A stretch of 49,982 nt of DNA from Candidatus Saccharimonadota bacterium. Lineage in GTDB: Bacteria; Patescibacteriota; Saccharimonadia; Saccharimonadales; Saccharimonadaceae. A program made the translations under genes and the position numbers. The notes under the pieces were generated by a model, which saw only the letters and a list, made by a program, of their open reading frames with translations, had not been told where the DNA came from and searched no databases. The stretch lies in contig VGLK01000006.1 of assembly GCA_016866755.1 (NCBI GenBank), positions 1-49,982 of the forward strand, written 5' to 3'. Below are positions 16,476 through 26,268 of the stretch, in pieces. Within the stretch, counting starts at the first letter, position 1; each line of letters starts with the position of its first letter.

Positions 16476-19463
16476 TTACCTACAATTTGCCGCCGTAGTT
16501 TTACCGGCAACCCCATTTGGGATATTAACTAACCTTAAGGGGTCGCTTGTATTAGATGTATCGGGAAAGTACGGTGGTTGAATGCTACTCACCTCAAAGT
16601 GAAGGTGAGCCCCAAAAGAGTTTCCGGTATTTCCCACCAGTGCTATAACTTGTCCTTTCGAGACTTTGTCGCCTACCGATACTCGGTTGCTGAGGTTATG
16701 AACATACGTTGTGTAAAGGTTGTCCTTATGCTTAATTGCTACCGCGTTACCATACGACGGATACGCACCGCCAACCGAGTGTGTCCAAACTACTTCACCG
16801 CCATCGGCTGCAATAATCTCCGTCCCCTCTGGCGCACCAATATCAAGGCCTAGATGACCGGTAGAAAACGTACCTGGAATGTAGCAGCGGCTCATGCTCA
16901 ACTTTGAGTTATCGGCCTCTTTAAAAGGCCAGCCAAGATCGCCTGTGGCATTACCGTCACCTTGTTCATCCGAACCACCATTTTCGCCACCTTGGTTTGA
17001 GCGAACAATTTCATCTTCCGCCATGCCCGATTCAATAGATTGGTCGATGTAGAATACGCGGAAGTTGCGGAACATCTCACCCTGATCCCAACAGACTTCA
17101 CCGGTGTAATATGGGTCGGCTGCGTTGCCGCCACCTTCGCCAGTGTAACCAAACGGATCGGTGCGGTTCATACAGGCAGCAAGGTAGCGTTCGTAGTCGC
17201 TGCCTGCTACAGGATTCCCCTCTTCGTCGGCGTAGTTGTTACTTATCATGTAATCAACTACTCCCAGCACATCCATAGCCTGCTCTTCTTTTGATAATCC
17301 GTAGCGAAGATTACAAAAGACGTCAGCTTTCATACCATATTCTTGGTAAATAAAATCATCACACTGATCAAACCGAGCCGAAGTATAGCTAGATTGTGCA
17401 CCGGCCACGCTTGAAATTGTTTGGAATGGTAAACTTGCCAATTGAGAAAGTTTAGTAAGCGGGCTTGGTGATGCTGGCAAAGTTACGGTGGCTACTTGGC
17501 GAGTTAAAGCTCCAAGGAATGAGTATTGGCTGTAGATATTAAGCGGGTCACTTCGAGCCTCGTGCTTTTCTATGGCAATGTATTCGTTTTGGACCTCGGC
17601 AGTTTTCGCAAGATAACTCTCGAGCGCTTCATCGGTGGTAAGTGGGCTAAGGCCGCGGGTTTGTGCCACCTGTCCCATAAATCCAGCGCTTCCGGCAAAG
17701 ATGGCATTGCCCGAGTCTACACTGGTCATATCTTCGGTAATTATATTACCAGCCAGTACGTCAATCAACATACCTTCAATAAACGGAATTGAAGCTCCAA
17801 GCGCCGCGCTAAATGCCGCACTGGCAATTACCGATGTTCCACCAGAAAGAATACCGACTCCAAGACTTAGTAAAATTCCAGCAACCTGTACAAATGGATT
17901 TTGCACTACGCCGCAGGTGCGTGCCAATGATTTAAGTGTGCCATCACCGCCAAATCTATTAAGCCCAATCTTTTGCAAAAGCTCTTTAACGCCAAACGAG
18001 CCGCCAAGACTATACATTTTATCCTGAGCAGTTAAGCGCTGCGGTTTTTTATAGGCAGCAACCTGATAACCGGGTGAATCAAAGGCGTTTTTACCGTAAT
18101 GTGGATTTGGTATGGCTTCAAACTCGTTTTGTCCAAGTGGCGTATTAGATTTTTGAGCCATAATAGTTTCGCTTGAGACTGCGGCCATTAATAGGTTTCC
18201 GGCGGCATTAGTCTCGCGTTCGGTGGCGTCGCCATATTTAATTTTGTCGGCTAGCGTTAAAAACTGATGGGCGTAAATAGCCATTTGCGCCATTCCAACA
18301 AGTTTTACCCCATTCGACACAGCTACGCCGGTTTGCATGGCCACGCAACCGGTGTCGGCGGCACCAAGAAGTGACAGCCCTTTGAAGCCGCCTTTTAAAG
18401 CTCCCGCGGCAACTCTGGTTCCAGAGTCTTTGGCGTCAAGCACCTGACTCTGAATGTCGGAGTCTAATCCATCAGCCAGTTGGTTTTGCTCTTCGCTTAA
18501 CTGGTCTCTATCGCGATTAGAATTATTAAGACGATCAGTACTACCTTGAGTTCCCTCTCTGGCGGCCGTGGCGAGAGTGCGTTTATTTTCGCGATCATCA
18601 TCGCTTGTAAGAATAAAATCTTTTCCTATTCCAAACCGGTCGTATACCCGCGTGGCGACATTATCAATAAAACCAACTACCTTGGGGTTATAGGCTCGGC
18701 GTACCGAAGCGCGCAGATCGGTGTCACTACGTACGGCGCGCATAAAAGCGCCAGGATCAGCGTAGCTTTGACCGCGGTACGAAATGGCGTCTATTTTACT
18801 GTAGCGACCAAGCGCATTTTTAGTACATTCCCTGCCGCCGTCACAAGTGAGCGTAACACCTTGTTTTTTTAAGCGATCGGCTTGCTTGCTAGCCATAGAC
18901 GAGTATTTACAGCGTAAATTAACCGCTTCACTACAAAAGCCCACACCTTTTTTCATTGAATCTACCTTGGTTCGCAGCACTTTGTCGCTTCGTATGTCAA
19001 GTGCTGTAAGTTGATCGTTGAGGTCGTCGAGAAGAATCTCTTTAATGTGCACAAGGCCAATTGCCGGTGTAAGAAGTACTGTTCCAACACTTCCTAGTCC
19101 AACTAGCGCAAGAATTATGGCCGACATGGGACCTTTCTTTTTTACAATGCCCTTCACCGCCCCACGAACTGTGCCGCGTCGTCCGGTAGAGGTAGAGCCA
19201 TTTGAGCCGCGCCGTGAACTTTCATTTGCACGCGAACTGGCCGGACTATAACCCATTGGATTCTCTTCGGCCGAGGTGAGTTGTTCGGCAGCCGGTACCG
19301 AAGCGCCACTTGCCGAAGGGGCGTCGTACATCGCCTCGAGATCTTGAGCCTCGCGGGCGGCTCGTGCCTGTTGAGTATCGGCATTATTCGGATTGTCACC
19401 GTAAAGCTGCCGGTTTTCTGCCGGATTGTAGCGTTCACTTTGACGATCGTTTGAATTTGCCAT
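16476..19463 (-). CDS. Large T4SS-locus membrane protein with C-terminal M23 metallopeptidase domain
   Basis: This 995-residue protein begins with ~110 residues of polar, low-complexity sequence, then a membrane helix (SAIILALVGLGSVGTVLL). A long middle region of coiled and hydrophobic segments (including one near 535-580) leads to a linker rich in Gly/Asn/Glu. The last ~130 residues form an M23/LytM domain: HLGLD near 870 (HxGxD zinc motif) and HLHFEV near 955. M23 enzymes cut peptide cross-links in peptidoglycan. The N-terminus inside and the peptidase outside suggests a trans-envelope component. It lies between VirB4 and the PEGA/hydrolase genes in one leftward unit. The middle region is not recognised. 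Confidence 0.75.
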   Translation of the reverse strand: MANSNDRQSERYNPAENRQLYGDNPNNADTQQARAAREAQDLEAMYDAPSASGASVPAAEQLTSAEENPMGYSPASSRANESSRRGSNGSTSTGRRGTVRGAVKGIVKKKGPMSAIILALVGLGSVGTVLLTPAIGLVHIKEILLDDLNDQLTALDIRSDKVLRTKVDSMKKGVGFCSEAVNLRCKYSSMASKQADRLKKQGVTLTCDGGRECTKNALGRYSKIDAISYRGQSYADPGAFMRAVRSDTDLRASVRRAYNPKVVGFIDNVATRVYDRFGIGKDFILTSDDDRENKRTLATAAREGTQGSTDRLNNSNRDRDQLSEEQNQLADGLDSDIQSQVLDAKDSGTRVAAGALKGGFKGLSLLGAADTGCVAMQTGVAVSNGVKLVGMAQMAIYAHQFLTLADKIKYGDATERETNAAGNLLMAAVSSETIMAQKSNTPLGQNEFEAIPNPHYGKNAFDSPGYQVAAYKKPQRLTAQDKMYSLGGSFGVKELLQKIGLNRFGGDGTLKSLARTCGVVQNPFVQVAGILLSLGVGILSGGTSVIASAAFSAALGASIPFIEGMLIDVLAGNIITEDMTSVDSGNAIFAGSAGFMGQVAQTRGLSPLTTDEALESYLAKTAEVQNEYIAIEKHEARSDPLNIYSQYSFLGALTRQVATVTLPASPSPLTKLSQLASLPFQTISSVAGAQSSYTSARFDQCDDFIYQEYGMKADVFCNLRYGLSKEEQAMDVLGVVDYMISNNYADEEGNPVAGSDYERYLAACMNRTDPFGYTGEGGGNAADPYYTGEVCWDQGEMFRNFRVFYIDQSIESGMAEDEIVRSNQGGENGGSDEQGDGNATGDLGWPFKEADNSKLSMSRCYIPGTFSTGHLGLDIGAPEGTEIIAADGGEVVWTHSVGGAYPSYGNAVAIKHKDNLYTTYVHNLSNRVSVGDKVSKGQVIALVGNTGNSFGAHLHFEVSSIQPPYFPDTSNTSDPLRLVNIPNGVAGKTTAANCR

Positions 19464-19481
19464 ATAAATTTTTACCTAATA

Positions 19482-21344
19482 TTAGCGGTACCCGCCTGGC
19501 ATTGTTTGCGAAGTAGCCGATTCCTGACCAAATTGCGGTTGCGGGTTGGTGCTAATAAGGCTGGTTTCGGTTTTGCTAGCGTAAATTTGAATATGCACAT
19601 GGTTTTGTCCGGCAAAAAACAAGCCTTGCCCTACCGGGAAGTTTGAAAGTCGCTTTTTTTCTTCTTCGGTTAGTTTAAATACGTCGCTTAATACATCTAC
19701 GGCGCTACTTGATTGCTTAAGAAGAAGCTGAATGGACGAGTTGGCAACAATCGCTCGGCCCATTTTACTGCCCATAAAGTCTTCTACGTCTTGGGTGATA
19801 GTGGTAAGACCAAGGTAGTATTTTCGAGCGCGTTTGGCTAGTGAAAATAAGAAGTTAGCTGAATCATCGTATTTCATAAGTTGCCACGCCTCATCTACAA
19901 TCAGCATTCGCTTGCGGCGATCGGTACGAGTAATGTTCCAAATATGGCTTAGTACAATATACATCGCTACTGGTCGCAGCTCATCTTCAAGATCGCGAAT
20001 ATTAAAGACCACCATGCGATTATTAATGTCGATGTTGCTCTGTTGCGAGAAAATACCGGCAAATGTTCCAGACGTGTACTTACGTAACCGCTGGGCTAAT
20101 TGCGGTCCGGTACCACCCATATGCAGCAGTGTGTCGTAAAGGTCGGTGATGGTTGGCGGCAGCGAGTTGTGAGTTAGCGGATCGCTGGTGATGCCAACTC
20201 GAGCATAGGTGTCAATCAGCGCCTGATCAAGATCAGCCTCCTCGGCTGGTGATAAGCCGCTAATTACCTGCCCGTTTGCAAGCGCCTGCGAACCACCTAG
20301 CATAAGACGGAGGAGTCCGTGTAAGGTTACAAGGTTGGCACGTAAGGCATCGTCGGCTTCATCGCTATCAATCACTTTTGGTAAATCAAACGGGTTAATG
20401 CGCGTGTCGCTAGTAAGACTGAGGCGGATATAACTACCGCCAACTGCTTCGGAAAGTTTTTGATATTCGTTTTCTGGGTCGATAATTACCACATCGGTTC
20501 CCATCATCATACTGCGTAATGCTTCGAGTTTAACGGTGAACGATTTACCGGCACCAGATTTTGCAAATACTACCATATTGGCATTTTCTAAAGAGAAGCG
20601 ATCAAAAATAACTAGGCCATTGTTGTGCATATTTACCCCGTAAAGCACACCTTTGCCGTCAGTTAAATCGGCTGAGGTAAACGGAAAAGAGGTAGAAATT
20701 GCCCCGGTATTCATGTTGCGACGAATTTGTAGCTGATCGCTGAGTTGTGGCACGGTGCTGTTTAAGCCCTGCTCTTGCTGCGAGCTAGCTACTTTACTAA
20801 ACACCAATTGCTGGCCAAAAATAGTCTCTACCTTGTGCTGAATGTAATTAAGTTCGTCCATACTATCGGCGTAGAGTGTAATGTACAAACCATAGCGGAA
20901 AAATTTTTCAGCGCCAATCTGCAACTGGTCGCGTAGGTTTTCAGCGTCCTGAATAGCCGCTTCTACGCCAGGGTCGCGAGTCTTTCCTTTTTCATTCGCA
21001 ATCGACACGCTTGCCTCTAGCTGGGTTACTTTTTTACGCAAATTATTTAGTACCACTTGAGTGTCAACCGGGTACACAAACATGCTAATATCAAGCACTT
21101 CATCAATGTTAATAATAGAGCTGAGCCAGCCGGTGTAAATACGGCGTGGGTAGCCGTAGACGTAAATGGTGCGGCCGTATTTGGTGCCTAGGCGAAAATG
21201 GCTGGAGTGAAATTCTAAGCTACTTGGCGCTATAAGATCACGCAGGGTGTTGATACCAGTTAGAAAGGCTTGTTCAACTTCAGCTTGCTCTTTAGCGCGC
21301 TGTTCAGCGGCAATATCAACTGCGTCTTTTTTCTTTTTGGCCAT
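19482..21344 (-). CDS. VirB4/TraC-family T4SS ATPase
   Basis: The 620-residue protein has an N-terminal VirB4-like region (LEFHSSHFRLG, RTIYVYGYPRRIYTGWL) and a C-terminal hexameric ATPase domain with Walker A AKSGAGKSF at about 261-269, VVIIDPENEY soon after and Walker B RMLIVDEAW followed by a QxxxD-type TITQDVEDF. VirB4 ATPases power pilus assembly and substrate transfer at the base of type IV secretion systems. Its ATG overlaps the stop of the TraC-like gene by one base. The N-terminal part is shorter than in proteobacterial VirB4, perhaps because the adjacent protein supplies some of it (inference). Confidence 0.92.
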   Translation of the reverse strand: MAKKKKDAVDIAAEQRAKEQAEVEQAFLTGINTLRDLIAPSSLEFHSSHFRLGTKYGRTIYVYGYPRRIYTGWLSSIINIDEVLDISMFVYPVDTQVVLNNLRKKVTQLEASVSIANEKGKTRDPGVEAAIQDAENLRDQLQIGAEKFFRYGLYITLYADSMDELNYIQHKVETIFGQQLVFSKVASSQQEQGLNSTVPQLSDQLQIRRNMNTGAISTSFPFTSADLTDGKGVLYGVNMHNNGLVIFDRFSLENANMVVFAKSGAGKSFTVKLEALRSMMMGTDVVIIDPENEYQKLSEAVGGSYIRLSLTSDTRINPFDLPKVIDSDEADDALRANLVTLHGLLRLMLGGSQALANGQVISGLSPAEEADLDQALIDTYARVGITSDPLTHNSLPPTITDLYDTLLHMGGTGPQLAQRLRKYTSGTFAGIFSQQSNIDINNRMVVFNIRDLEDELRPVAMYIVLSHIWNITRTDRRKRMLIVDEAWQLMKYDDSANFLFSLAKRARKYYLGLTTITQDVEDFMGSKMGRAIVANSSIQLLLKQSSSAVDVLSDVFKLTEEEKKRLSNFPVGQGLFFAGQNHVHIQIYASKTETSLISTNPQPQFGQESATSQTMPGGYR

Positions 21345-22252
21345 TATACATCTCCCTCTTGTAAGTGCGGTCGCAGTGCTTCACCCTCGCCTTTACGCAC
21401 AAAGGTGGTGGTTTGATTTTCAAAATTACCTAACGGCTGACGTACGGCGGTATCAGGATTGTATACGTTGTAGTAGAGTTCGCCCAGTTCGCGCGTAGTT
21501 AGCTGATAACTTTTTACACCAATCTGAAACAGGCCATTCATAACAAGATCGGTGCGATTACCAATTTCATCTTTGGCTTTTTCGTAGGTAACTTGGTCAA
21601 TTTTTGTAACCGAAGTACCAACTTTTGCGCCACCAAAAATTTTTCCAACTAGCCCTGTAGTTTGTTCTTTAATGGCATTTACGTTGCCCACCGGGTAGTA
21701 CGGTACAGTAATATAAAACGTTTTATCCATGATATTGGCTTCTTGAGAGAGTTGATCGATAAAGTCGATGTAATCGTCCATCAGCACGTTTAAAAGCATA
21801 TTGTCTTGGGCTCGTCGAATAGTTACGAGGCGATCAATGTAGGGTCCAATATCAACTCGCTGCGAGCGGATAAAAATTTGCACCGGAAAATACAGGGAGT
21901 TAAGGAAATTTTGATAACTGTATTCAATTCCCTCACGCTCGCGGGAGCTCATAAGATCAAAGTTGATAGACTCGCAGGCGACCACCGCCCGAAAGCTGCC
22001 ATCGTGCATAATTACCATATTTTCGCGTATCTCAGAAATAAGCAGGCTATTTTGTGTAGTATTTTGCTGCTTTGGTTGCGGCAACGGTTGCTGCTGGCCA
22101 GTTACGGGAGCCTGAGTAGGTAGCTGATTCGGTTGCTGAGCAGGCATTACTCCAGGATATCCCGGTTGTTGCGGGGCGTAATTTGGCTGGCCGAATTGCG
22201 GCGCCATACCGGTATTGTCCGTCGCTCGAGGCGGCTGGTCTGTTGGTTGCAT
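21344..22252 (-). CDS. TraC-like T4SS protein, possible split N-terminal VirB4 module
   Basis: A 302-residue protein with ~70 residues of Pro/Gln-rich disordered sequence, then a folded region (IRENMVIMHDGSFRAVV, FDLMSSREREGIEYSYQNFL, PVQIFIRSQRVDI). This resembles the TraC-like domain commonly encoded beside PrgI and VirB4 in Gram-positive and CPR T4SS loci. It has no Walker motifs. One-base overlap with the downstream VirB4 ATPase gene implies tight coupling and probably a physical complex. The start ATG has AAGGA just upstream. Confidence 0.75.
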   Translation of the reverse strand: MQPTDQPPRATDNTGMAPQFGQPNYAPQQPGYPGVMPAQQPNQLPTQAPVTGQQQPLPQPKQQNTTQNSLLISEIRENMVIMHDGSFRAVVACESINFDLMSSREREGIEYSYQNFLNSLYFPVQIFIRSQRVDIGPYIDRLVTIRRAQDNMLLNVLMDDYIDFIDQLSQEANIMDKTFYITVPYYPVGNVNAIKEQTTGLVGKIFGGAKVGTSVTKIDQVTYEKAKDEIGNRTDLVMNGLFQIGVKSYQLTTRELGELYYNVYNPDTAVRQPLGNFENQTTTFVRKGEGEALRPHLQEGDV

Positions 22253-22276
22253 GTATCCTTCCCCACTCTCTAATTT

Positions 22277-23239
22277 TTACCGCAGTGAAATAAATACTTC
22301 ACCTGGTTTTTGTTGTTCAACCTCTTTTTGATGAATCCGATCGGCCTCTCTCTGAATAGCCTCCACCGACAAGTCGTGGTGGTTGTTTGCAAGATCAATT
22401 ATATCAGGTGAGACACTATTCACGCTAGGGGTTTGGACGGCTGACGCTGGCGCTTGGTATTGCGCTGGTTGCTGGGCTGGTGATTGTGGCTGCGAGCTAA
22501 GGGGTTGAATGACTGATTGGTGCATACTGCTTGGATACGGGTTAAATGTTGGCGCTGATTGTGGCTGATACGTTTGAGTTGGTTGTACTGGTGGCGTTGG
22601 TGCAGCCTGCGGAGTGAAATACTGGGTTGGTTGTTGCTGTGTAGTTGGTTGCTGCATACGCCGAATAGCCGCCTCGCGTCGTTCGGTGTCGGCTCGATCG
22701 ATCATGGTATTAATATTACGCGACACCTGAGCGGTATCATCAAGGATATCTTCGGTTTGTTGAGCGGTGTAAAATACGTCGGTGTTCATAGAGTTATTCG
22801 GCTCAATCACCCCTACTCCACGTACCGACCAACCTCGGCTATCAACAATATTCGCCAAATACGACAGGCGACGCTCAGCTTCATCTTCGGTAAGGTTTTT
22901 TGTCAACACTTGTTCAATCTTTTTTGGTGCGGTTACTTCTACTAGCGAGGTGATACCGTCTGGCTTCCAAAGGCGACGTTTTGGTTTAAGGTGAAACTGT
23001 ACAATTGCCGCAAGGTAAGTTTCCATGGGTTGATCTTTTTTAAGCGGCAAGGCTAGTGCGCTAAAAAAGATAATAATAGGTAGTGGAATAATAGCGAGTG
23101 GTGGAAACAGCCCAAACAGCGCCCATGCTCCACCAAGCCCAATCGCCACAACTATTAGGTAAATAAATTGACGAAAACTAAACGGACCAAGAAGCTTGTC
23201 GTCCGCTTCGACATCTTGAGGTACTGTATACTCCGCCAT
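22277..23239 (-). CDS. PrgI family T4SS membrane protein
   Basis: The first ~110 residues match the PrgI family: YTVPQDVEADDKLLGPFSFRQ, then two membrane helices separated by a tight turn (FIYLIVVAIG; PLAIIPLPIIIFF), then RRLWKPDG. PrgI proteins are the VirB3-like partner of VirB4 in Gram-positive T4SS. A Pro/Gln-rich tail follows (residues ~195-290), much longer than the classical ~120-residue PrgI. A minus-strand TATACT (23249-23254) ends nine bases before the ATG, making it the first gene of a leftward operon: prgI, traC-like, virB4, M23, PEGA, hydrolase, PEGA. Confidence 0.88.
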   Translation of the reverse strand: MAEYTVPQDVEADDKLLGPFSFRQFIYLIVVAIGLGGAWALFGLFPPLAIIPLPIIIFFSALALPLKKDQPMETYLAAIVQFHLKPKRRLWKPDGITSLVEVTAPKKIEQVLTKNLTEDEAERRLSYLANIVDSRGWSVRGVGVIEPNNSMNTDVFYTAQQTEDILDDTAQVSRNINTMIDRADTERREAAIRRMQQPTTQQQPTQYFTPQAAPTPPVQPTQTYQPQSAPTFNPYPSSMHQSVIQPLSSQPQSPAQQPAQYQAPASAVQTPSVNSVSPDIIDLANNHHDLSVEAIQREADRIHQKEVEQQKPGEVFISLR

Positions 23240-23254
23240 ACTGCTTATAGTATA
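23240..23254 (-). promoter_or_regulatory. -10 box heading the prgI-virB4 operon
   Basis: Reading leftward, TATACT (23254-23249) is followed by nine bases and the prgI start at 23239. It is the only clear promoter-like site I see for the seven-gene unit that runs down to 13557. Confidence 0.5.
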
Positions 23255-23275
23255 GCAGTTTTGTGCTGCAGATTA

Positions 23276-26092
23276 TTATTTTTCGCCACGATCGGCTGGA
23301 CCGGTTGGTTCAGGACCCTGCGTATTTGTAGTGCTGTAGTCGGTAGTTGGGTCTTTGCCATCATTAGCGGCGCGAGCTATGTCACGAATTTGATCGGACG
23401 GTTTGTAATTGTAATGCTTGGTTAATCCGTTAAACATTTCGTTTAGGCTGTCTCGACGACTGTCGATGTTGGCCATAACGTCAGGGTTGGACTTGGCGGC
23501 ATAGAGCGCATCCACCCACGACTGCATGTTCCCCTTAAATTCTTTCGCCATTTCTTTGTCGGTTCGCTCGAGGTATTGTTCAATATCGCGAACTTTATTG
23601 GGATTACCAAAAGCTGTCGAGACCTCTTTAAACCATGAGGCTTTCATCTTACCGATATTCTGCGGTGTGGTGTCGGCCAATGATTTAGACGCTAGTGCTA
23701 AGTTACGTAGTTCCCAATCACCCTTGCTCTCGCCTGGTTTAATGGCAAGATTCGGCACGTTAACCAAGTCCCAACCACCGGCTTCAACTAAACCTGATGC
23801 ATTGCGAGCAATAACCGACCCTACGATTTCCTGGTTTAATCCCTCTAAACCACGAGCCTTTCGAATAGCCAGTACGTCTTTTTCGCGAGCTTTTTGCTCT
23901 AAGGCGGCCTCTATTTTTTGCATACCATACATTTTCATGGCCGTATCTGGATCGCCGGTTAAATCTTTTACAATCATGTTGGTGTAGTTTTTAAGCGTAC
24001 CACCGTATTTTGATGGCTCTAAAATCGCCTGCTCTTCCATCAAATCTAGCACATTGTCGCGTGCCTCTTTGTTAATTTTATTAAGTGCCTCGGCAGCAAC
24101 CGCTTCGGCTCGCAGGCGGCCATTCGGATCAACACCGGCGGCGGTATTAAGCAGCGATTCCTTTAGTTCTGAATCTGCTGTAAACGCCGTGTTAATGGTT
24201 TCTGCCCGCATATTTCGAGCCGATTCAGCCTGTTGTTTTACGGCCGAGTGCAAGATAGCGTTATGCGTCATATCGCGTGCAATTTCGCCAACTTCACCGT
24301 CGTGATTTGTTTTACCTGAACGTAGCTCTTCATCAAGCGCCGCCACTCGGTCGTTGGCAGTCGCCATGGCATCTTGGGCGCGCGTAGCTTTTACGTGCGC
24401 AAGGTTATGGTGAGAACCTACCTGAGCAGTTTGCTCGGCAATATAGGTGCCAACATTTCCCTCAGAAGTTTTAGCAATATCTTCAACATTTTTGTTCACA
24501 TCTGCCATGCGAAGACCGGCCTCGCTCTGATTAAACAGTGCATCGGCTGCTTTATTATCGGCATCTTTAAGCCCTTGGCGAGTGCGTTGATCGCTATCCC
24601 AGTATGTAGCATATGAGCGCAGAGGGTTACGCCAGCGTGAAAGTTTGCCCTTATCATTCATCTCGTGATTCAGGCGCATATTTTTGGCACGGCCAGATTC
24701 GTAGCGATCGCGCGACCAGTTTTTAGCCTTGTCGATAAGCCCTTTATTAGGATCGTTAACCATACCAGCAATCCGAGAAAGCAGCGATCCACCAAGCTTA
24801 AGCGTAAGTGGTACAAGCGCGAGTGGAATCACCTGTACTGCCATACCAAGAATAATGGTTGTAATATCGGTGGCATTTTGAATAATAAGTACACCGGCCA
24901 ACTGAGCACCGCCAAAAATAAGCGAAAATGCCGGGAATAGTAGAAGCATGGTGGTAAAAAGGCGGCGCCAACGGTTAAATAAATCTTCGGTATTTGGAAG
25001 TAAATAGGCTACGAAAGCTAGAGGTGATATGACTACTAAAATTGTTACCAGCGCCTGCCTGGCGGTAAGTACCACAAGCGTAATAAGCACCGCAAAAAGC
25101 ACGTTAAGAAGCACCGGTACCAGTAGCATAGCCGAGGCAACACCGGCCGCACCAATAGTAATACCAGCTCCGGCTACGGCACCGGCCAGTACCCCACCGG
25201 CTAAAATAGCTTCAGCAAGCGACTTCCACGAAATCATTTCCCAGCTGTTGGTTGATGTTCCAAGCAGACTATTGCGGATATCAATAAACATATCTTGCAG
25301 AGAAAAACCAAGAATATTAGAGATATCTATAAGAATAGCGCAAAGCCAGTACGAAACATTCACCAGTACCGCGGCAATAATAAGGCGCGGCAACAGCTTT
25401 TTAATACCGTAGTTACTAATACCTAGGGAAGTAAGCTGTGAAGCGATAATGATAAGAAACGCCAAGACAAAGCAGATATTAGCAAATCCACGCATTACGT
25501 CCCAGGCGCGGCGCATAGCGGTGTTTTCGGTGGTTTCAAGGTAGCGGACTTCTAAAAAGGCCTGTACGCGTTCAAAAATCCAATCTGTACCAGCCGCTAG
25601 ACCATTGGTAATCGGACAAATTAGCCAGCCAAGCCCGTCTATACGGCACGAGGAGCCGCCCTCTTCATCTACCGGCGCATTAGCTTCTTCAGATGTAGCG
25701 GTGTCGATAGTAACGGTTTGCGTATCGCCATCAACCACCACGCGTCCGGCACGTTCTACGTACGGTACGTAGCGAGCCGAGCCAGCGGTTGCTGGGTCTT
25801 GTCCAGGCTCGAACACTAACGCATATTGAGTACCAAAAGCTCCACCAGATGAGATATATACCTGTGCCCCTTCGGGAAATGCTCCGCGATCATCGGAGTT
25901 TATCTCGGTTGGGCCGCGGTAAGTACGACCATCGTATTGAAGTTCACCTCCCGACCACGAGGCATCGGCGGCAAAAGATGTTTGTGGAAACGCTATAGCT
26001 AAAAATGCGGCTAGAAGCGCCGCAATCAGCAGAAGTCCTCGAAACCTCGAGAAGAACATCCGCCACGGATGTGTAACTACGTATTCCACCAT
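23276..26092 (-). CDS. VirB6/TrbL-like T4SS channel protein, copy 1
   Basis: A 938-residue protein with a signal-like N-terminus (residues ~15-42, PQTSFAA), a short extracytoplasmic domain, then a polytopic membrane core at about residues 150-460. The core includes CRIDGLGWLICPIT, KKLLPRLIIAAVLVNVSYW and several alanine/leucine-rich helices. The C-terminal half is soluble and charged, with many helical repeats. The layout matches VirB6/TrbL-type channel proteins of Gram-positive-like T4SS. It shares motifs and order with the 27151-30183 protein, so they are paralogues. The GC-rich cassette gene lies between them on the other strand. Confidence 0.82.
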   Translation of the reverse strand: MVEYVVTHPWRMFFSRFRGLLLIAALLAAFLAIAFPQTSFAADASWSGGELQYDGRTYRGPTEINSDDRGAFPEGAQVYISSGGAFGTQYALVFEPGQDPATAGSARYVPYVERAGRVVVDGDTQTVTIDTATSEEANAPVDEEGGSSCRIDGLGWLICPITNGLAAGTDWIFERVQAFLEVRYLETTENTAMRRAWDVMRGFANICFVLAFLIIIASQLTSLGISNYGIKKLLPRLIIAAVLVNVSYWLCAILIDISNILGFSLQDMFIDIRNSLLGTSTNSWEMISWKSLAEAILAGGVLAGAVAGAGITIGAAGVASAMLLVPVLLNVLFAVLITLVVLTARQALVTILVVISPLAFVAYLLPNTEDLFNRWRRLFTTMLLLFPAFSLIFGGAQLAGVLIIQNATDITTIILGMAVQVIPLALVPLTLKLGGSLLSRIAGMVNDPNKGLIDKAKNWSRDRYESGRAKNMRLNHEMNDKGKLSRWRNPLRSYATYWDSDQRTRQGLKDADNKAADALFNQSEAGLRMADVNKNVEDIAKTSEGNVGTYIAEQTAQVGSHHNLAHVKATRAQDAMATANDRVAALDEELRSGKTNHDGEVGEIARDMTHNAILHSAVKQQAESARNMRAETINTAFTADSELKESLLNTAAGVDPNGRLRAEAVAAEALNKINKEARDNVLDLMEEQAILEPSKYGGTLKNYTNMIVKDLTGDPDTAMKMYGMQKIEAALEQKAREKDVLAIRKARGLEGLNQEIVGSVIARNASGLVEAGGWDLVNVPNLAIKPGESKGDWELRNLALASKSLADTTPQNIGKMKASWFKEVSTAFGNPNKVRDIEQYLERTDKEMAKEFKGNMQSWVDALYAAKSNPDVMANIDSRRDSLNEMFNGLTKHYNYKPSDQIRDIARAANDGKDPTTDYSTTNTQGPEPTGPADRGEK

Positions 26093-26157
26093 TACCGATA
26101 AATGATATCATGTTTATAGCTTAAAGTCAATACCACAACCATTATCACACAGCTGTA

Positions 26158-26186
26158 TTTACAAAAAGTAAATTTTATGATAAAAT
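26158..26186 (+). promoter_or_regulatory. Sigma70-like promoter of GC-rich cassette 1
   Basis: TTTACA (26158-26163) and TAAAAT (26181-26186) with an exact 17-base spacer. The expected start of transcription near 26193 gives a leader of about 75 bases, unlike the leaderless starts of many neighbours. Confidence 0.65.
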
Positions 26187-26212
26187 AATGCTTGAATCAT
26201 TGAAAGTCCTAC

Positions 26213-26231
26213 AGACACTACAGTAGTGTCT
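26213..26231 (+). promoter_or_regulatory. Leader hairpin upstream of cassette 1 gene
   Basis: AGACACTA and TAGTGTCT form a perfect eight-base-pair stem with a three-base loop. It lies between the promoter and the AGGAGGTG ribosome-binding site (26253-26260). It has no T run, so it is a leader structure and not an obvious terminator. Confidence 0.6.
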
Positions 26232-26268
26232 CTTCCAGTGATCTACCTTGAGAGGAGGTGGCCTTAAA

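Noticed and set aside
24054-25412. Several long plus-strand frames opposite the virB6-like genes.
   Set aside because: They mirror the codon structure of real minus-strand genes, lack ribosome sites and give Ser/Ala-rich translations typical of antisense frames.
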